From: Larix sibirica
Taxonomy: Eukaryota; Streptophyta; Pinopsida; Pinales; Pinaceae
Assembly (NCBI GenBank): GCA_004151065.3
Contig: NWUY0300027689.1
Coordinates: forward strand, 22,136-32,657
Length of the DNA: 10,522 nt
Reading direction: 5' to 3'
In this document: positions 8,065 to 10,522 of the stretch, one piece after another
Layout of the letters: every line of letters begins with the position of its first letter
Numbering within the stretch: position 1 is the stretch's first letter
Made by a program: the position numbers and the translations under genes
The notes under the pieces: generated by a model
Told to the model about the DNA's origin: nothing
What the model saw: the letters and a program-made list of their open reading frames with translations, nothing else
Databases searched by the model: none

Positions 8065-9042
8065 GAATTATTAGAATTATTAAATACTCTAATACTCACT
8101 ATTGAAGGCAATACAATTACAATCCACAAAGAAACTCTTCAATCAAATCTAACTTGTTTACAAATGTTGCAAGCCAAAATTGAACTTCTATAGACTCACT
8201 CAAAGCTCTAGGATGATGAAATACAAGCCAAGAATCAACAAATTCTACAACATTCTTAACTGGCTTTTGTTCAGAACAATCCCTTATTTGCATTTGATGA
8301 CCATCAATTTCAAATTTTGGATTACAATCAGCAATTAGCACATGATCGGTGTAGTAATGCAGTTATAGATAAAGATTCAAATGAAGCTAAAGCTATACAT
8401 GAACCTGAATTTCAAGAATTCAATTATGAAAACCTTTTAAGGTGCAGTAGCATGCAATAAATCAACTACCACATACTTTGAAGCAATGGGTTCAGAATAA
8501 TCTTTCCAAGCCTATCATCAGACCTTGGGAAGAAATCCACGAAGAGAAACAATTAACAAGACCTGGGTATGATAAGGAAGTTACCTTTCATATTCCTAAC
8601 TATTCCAAACCAATCCACTTCCATAGTGTACGATTTCTTGTTGAAAATTTAAAGACGCAAGACTCAAATATTTAAAAAAAAATAATGAAGGAATCGATGA
8701 TAAAATTGAGGAATTTTGTAATGAATGTTAGCATTGTCATAGAGTTGATCATTTAGAGATAGAGTGTTTTGATATCCATCATTGTCTTCATTCCATCCTT
8801 GTCTTCATTGTGGGAAAGCATATCATCATTCAAACATATGCCAAAAGAAAAATAAGGTTCATAAAATAACAATTCATTATGGTTGGATAAGTTCTTGGTG
8901 ATGGAATCAACTAGCCAAGAAGTTGCACCATCGATTTCAAACACAAGTTAAGACACATTTGAATGTTGAAATTACAAACACAAACAAATTTCAATCAGTT
9001 ATTCCAAAAGACAATTTTGGGCATGACTGTGGGCCATTTTGA
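8065..9042 (+). pseudogene. Broken gag-like frame of TE1 with two CCHC zinc knuckles
   Basis: Three plus-strand phases follow on from one another. Phase 1 (8065-8460, stops at 8191, 8209 and 8257) reads a Q- and L-rich, probably coiled-coil stretch (CLQMLQAKIELL, QILDYNQQLAHDR). The next phase (8466-8675) reads QWVQNNLSKPIIRPWEEI and then a basic and aromatic section. A third phase carries CCHC knuckle 1 (8726-8767), and phase 1 returns with knuckle 2 (8800-8841) followed by KK-rich sequence up to the TGA at 9040, with one more stop at 8899. Coiled coil followed by CCHC knuckles is Gag-like, and the knuckles would bind element RNA. The N-terminal part is not a Gag core I recognise. The antisense open frame at 8117-8341 is a shadow. 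It cannot be translated whole. Confidence 0.62.
8726..8841 (+). other. Pair of CCHC zinc-knuckle relics
   Basis: Knuckle 1 (8726-8767) is C-x2-C-x4-H-x4-C and reads HCHRVDHLEIEC after its first Cys, with a TAG as the second codon. Knuckle 2 (8800-8841) reads CLHCGKAYHHSNIC, an exact C-x2-C-x4-H-x4-C with the usual Gly after the second Cys. They lie in different phases, so an indel occurred in the 32 bases between them. Two perfect spacings so close together are unlikely by chance. Confidence 0.75.
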
Positions 9043-9063
9043 ATTGGTTCTCCCTTATACCTT

Positions 9064-9173
9064 AAGTGGGGGAGTACACAAAAATGAAACAAAATGGTAC
9101 TCTCTTGCATCTCAAAGGGGGGAGTACAGTGACGAAGACAAAGTTGAACTCTCAATCAGGTTAAAGGGGGGAG
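9064..9173 (+). repeat. Three tandem polypurine tracts, ~50-bp period
   Basis: AAGTGGGGGAG (9064-9074), AAAGGGGGGAG (9114-9124) and AAAGGGGGGAG (9163-9173) are spaced 50 and 49 bp apart. The bases between them also align (GAGTACA, ACAAA, ACTCTC), so a whole unit was duplicated. An open frame (8963-9178) reads through all three, ending LKGGV just before a stop; plant LTR elements often end their last frame inside the polypurine tract. The third tract has TG six bases downstream. Confidence 0.7.
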
Positions 9174-9188
9174 TTTAATGTGAAAATG

Positions 9189-9254
9189 GTTAGTGGTCAA
9201 CCAAAACCACCATAGACATTAATGAAATTAGTTAGTGGTCAATCAAAACCACTA
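9189..9254. repeat. 42-bp duplication carrying small hairpins
   Basis: GTTAGTGGTCAA(C/T)CAAAACCAC occurs at 9189 and again at 9231. The second copy forms a perfect 7-bp stem (TAGTGGT 9233-9239 with ACCACTA 9248-9254, 8-base loop). The first keeps a 5-bp stem (9193-9197 with 9206-9210). Confidence 0.7.
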
Positions 9255-9260
9255 GATACA

Positions 9261-9900
9261 TGGTATCAAACAAAACGATGAAATGACTATTGAAAAAGAA
9301 TCCAAATCTCAAGCTTGGATCTCTTTCACATACTTCTCACCTTGAATTTAGCAGGAGGAATATCAATGATGATAGTCAAGACCTAATTTTTCAATTCCTA
9401 TCAATCAAAATTCAATCAACATTTGGGAATTCTAAAATGGAAACTAGTCTCCTCAACAGGCTATCTATAATCAAATCAAATATTCAAGGGACGTCGTGAC
9501 GCCAAATTGTGTCTAAATTCAAGGAGCACTTTGGTGATCTTGTTTGCTTATTGATAGCATAATGGTCATCCTATTTGTTCACATATTAGTAAAATATGTT
9601 AACTTCTTCCTATTTTTTCACCTATGAGTAAAATATGCTAGCTTCTTCTCACTAAATTATTTAGCAAATGATCAAACTATCAAACAATCAAGGAACGTTT
9701 AGACGTGACAGTTGTTCACTTCTAGAATTTATGCTCTCTTTCAATGTTCATTTCAGATGAACCGTTCAAAATCCAAATTGGTAGTTTTTCAGGCACATCT
9801 TCATGAAATTTTAGTTCAGAAGTTTTATAGTGAAGATGATACTAGTCTATGCACTAGTTCATGTTGCTTTTCTGCTATAGTTATTCAAACTTGTGATCGA
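9261..9900. other. TE1 3' internal region, no recognised gene
   Basis: Starts with TGGTATCAAA, which resembles a primer-binding site. Two plus-strand open frames (9290-9499, 69 codons; 9712-9903, 63 codons) have no recognisable motif and no clear coding signal. A 39-bp tandem duplication lies at 9571-9648. Confidence 0.45.
9571..9648. repeat. 39-bp tandem duplication
   Basis: Units 9571-9609 and 9610-9648 lie exactly end to end and match in 34 of 39 bases (both contain AGTAAAATATG and CTTCTTC). A simple local duplication in non-coding DNA. Confidence 0.85.
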
Positions 9901-9901
9901 T

Positions 9902-9909
9902 GAGGGAAG
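9902..9909 (+). other. TE1 polypurine tract beside the 3' LTR
   Basis: GAGGGAAG, eight purines ending at the base before the LTR (TGCTAGA). Short but exactly where the plus-strand primer site should be. Confidence 0.55.
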
Positions 9910-10145
9910 TGCTAGATTATGAGTCCTTGGACACTCAGAAAGTCCAATATCGCCTTCGTACAAGTTGTAATCCTTATCTACTACTGAGGTGTCATCATTA
10001 CTGATTGATGAGTTGTCAATCATGTATGAATCTAGAGGTGGTGTAATCTATGTACAATAAATTGATATCATCATATGAATACAAATGTTGAAGATGGCTT
10101 AAAGCTATTTTTGCCAAGTTCTTTTCGGCTTTATTTATTAAAACA
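9910..10145 (+). repeat. TE1 3' LTR
   Basis: 236 bp, starting TGCTAGA and ending AAAACA. Matches 2167-2400 across its whole length, best at 9990-10100 (for example AATTGATATCATCA and ATACAAATGTTGAAGATGGCT). The TATA box is altered to CAATAAAT. The short minus-strand open frame starting at 10243 overlaps it and is not supported. Confidence 0.8.
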
Positions 10146-10522
10146 GAATATATGTTGACATAAAATATATAGTACATTATGTGATCTATTAGAACCCCAT
10201 ACAAAAATAATATTAGGGAACATTGGGAATAATGATATAACAAAATGCAAGCAAATATAGAGAATTAAATCTACCAAAAACTAGTCAGAATATTATCCTT
10301 GGAAATATTTGCATTATTAAAAAAGCATTAAAACTATGAGATAAAAACTTAGATTTGTATGTAACAAATTTTGTCATCTTAACATTAATTAAACTTGTCA
10401 CCTAGAGACAAACTATGTATTACATGCAGAACAACAAATTTGGATGTCTTTTTTTTCATAAAGAACTCTTTGTCATTGGAGTGTTCCTCAAATGAACAAT
10501 TTGCACTGAAAAATGAGCACCT
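10146..10522. other. AT-rich flank right of TE1
   Basis: No gene, repeat or LTR relic was recognised. A weak inverted repeat (TTGTC...GACAA) lies near 10394-10411. Confidence 0.5.

Larger units (their letters stand above)
2167..10145 (+). mobile_element. TE1: old non-autonomous LTR retrotransposon, plus strand, carrying a nested element
   Basis: The element is bounded by two similar repeats (2167-2400 and 9910-10145). The left starts TGTTAG and ends TTAACA, and is followed directly by a tRNA-iMet-type primer-binding site. The right is preceded by the purine run GAGGGAAG. Without the nested TE2 and its duplicated target bases TE1 would be about 5.0 kb. Its body holds a large degenerate repeat array, a broken gag-like frame with two zinc knuckles, and three tandem polypurine tracts. 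No protease, reverse transcriptase, RNase H or integrase motif was seen, so it resembles the large non-autonomous class (LARD or TR-GAG type). No matching target duplication is visible (TAGAG at 2162-2166, GAATA at 10146-10150), which may reflect age or rearrangement. Confidence 0.75.

Noticed and set aside
8117-8341. Minus-strand open frame, 74 codons
   Set aside because: Antisense to the gag-like relic. The plus phase has more protein-like composition and its stops fit CAA or CAG decay.
9290-9903. Two plus-strand open frames (69 and 63 codons)
   Set aside because: No motif recognised and no link to the gag-like phases; kept only as unassigned internal DNA.
2401-9909. Reverse transcriptase, integrase or protease in either element
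   Set aside because: No YxDD, HHCC/DDE or DTG/DSG motif was found by eye in the provided translations or in the phases read by hand.
10016-10243. Minus-strand open frame, 75 codons
   Set aside because: Overlaps the TE1 3' LTR on the wrong strand; AT-rich composition explains it.

Overview
The window looks like nuclear intergenic DNA from a flowering plant: AT-rich, with no intact gene, filled with decayed long-terminal-repeat (LTR) retrotransposons and tandem repeats. The assignment rests on two primer-binding sites matching the 3' end of plant initiator tRNA-Met, Ty3/gypsy-like Gag relics, and nested insertion. No tRNA, rRNA, CRISPR array or bacterial-type gene was seen. One base (362) is ambiguous.

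Layout. 1-330: a 44-bp minisatellite running off the left edge. 331-2166: AT-rich DNA with no supportable gene, apart from a minus-strand polypurine tract next to the minisatellite. 2167-10145: an old plus-strand LTR retrotransposon, called TE1 here, with ~235-bp LTRs at 2167-2400 and 9910-10145, a primer-binding site at 2401 and a short polypurine tract just before the right LTR. 2473-5469: a second element, TE2, inserted in minus orientation into the leader of TE1. TE2 has 0.8-kb LTRs, its own primer-binding site and polypurine tract, a near-perfect 5-bp target duplication, and one broken gag gene. 10146-10522: AT-rich flank.

The TE1 body resumes at 5475. It holds ~2 kb of degenerate ~62-66-bp repeats arranged as two higher-order copies (5790-7700), then a broken gag-like frame ending in two CCHC zinc knuckles (8065-9042), three tandem polypurine tracts (9064-9173), and about 0.7 kb of unassigned DNA before the right LTR.

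Neither element shows protease, reverse transcriptase, RNase H or integrase. Both look like non-autonomous elements that kept packaging (gag, primer-binding site, polypurine tract) and would have depended on enzymes supplied in trans. By hand count the compared LTR stretches are about 79% (TE1) and 83% (TE2) identical, which fits the nesting order and old, inactive copies. The most interesting points are the gag-only architecture of TE2, and the TE1 body with its large repeat array, 3'-placed double-knuckle Gag and triplicated polypurine tract.
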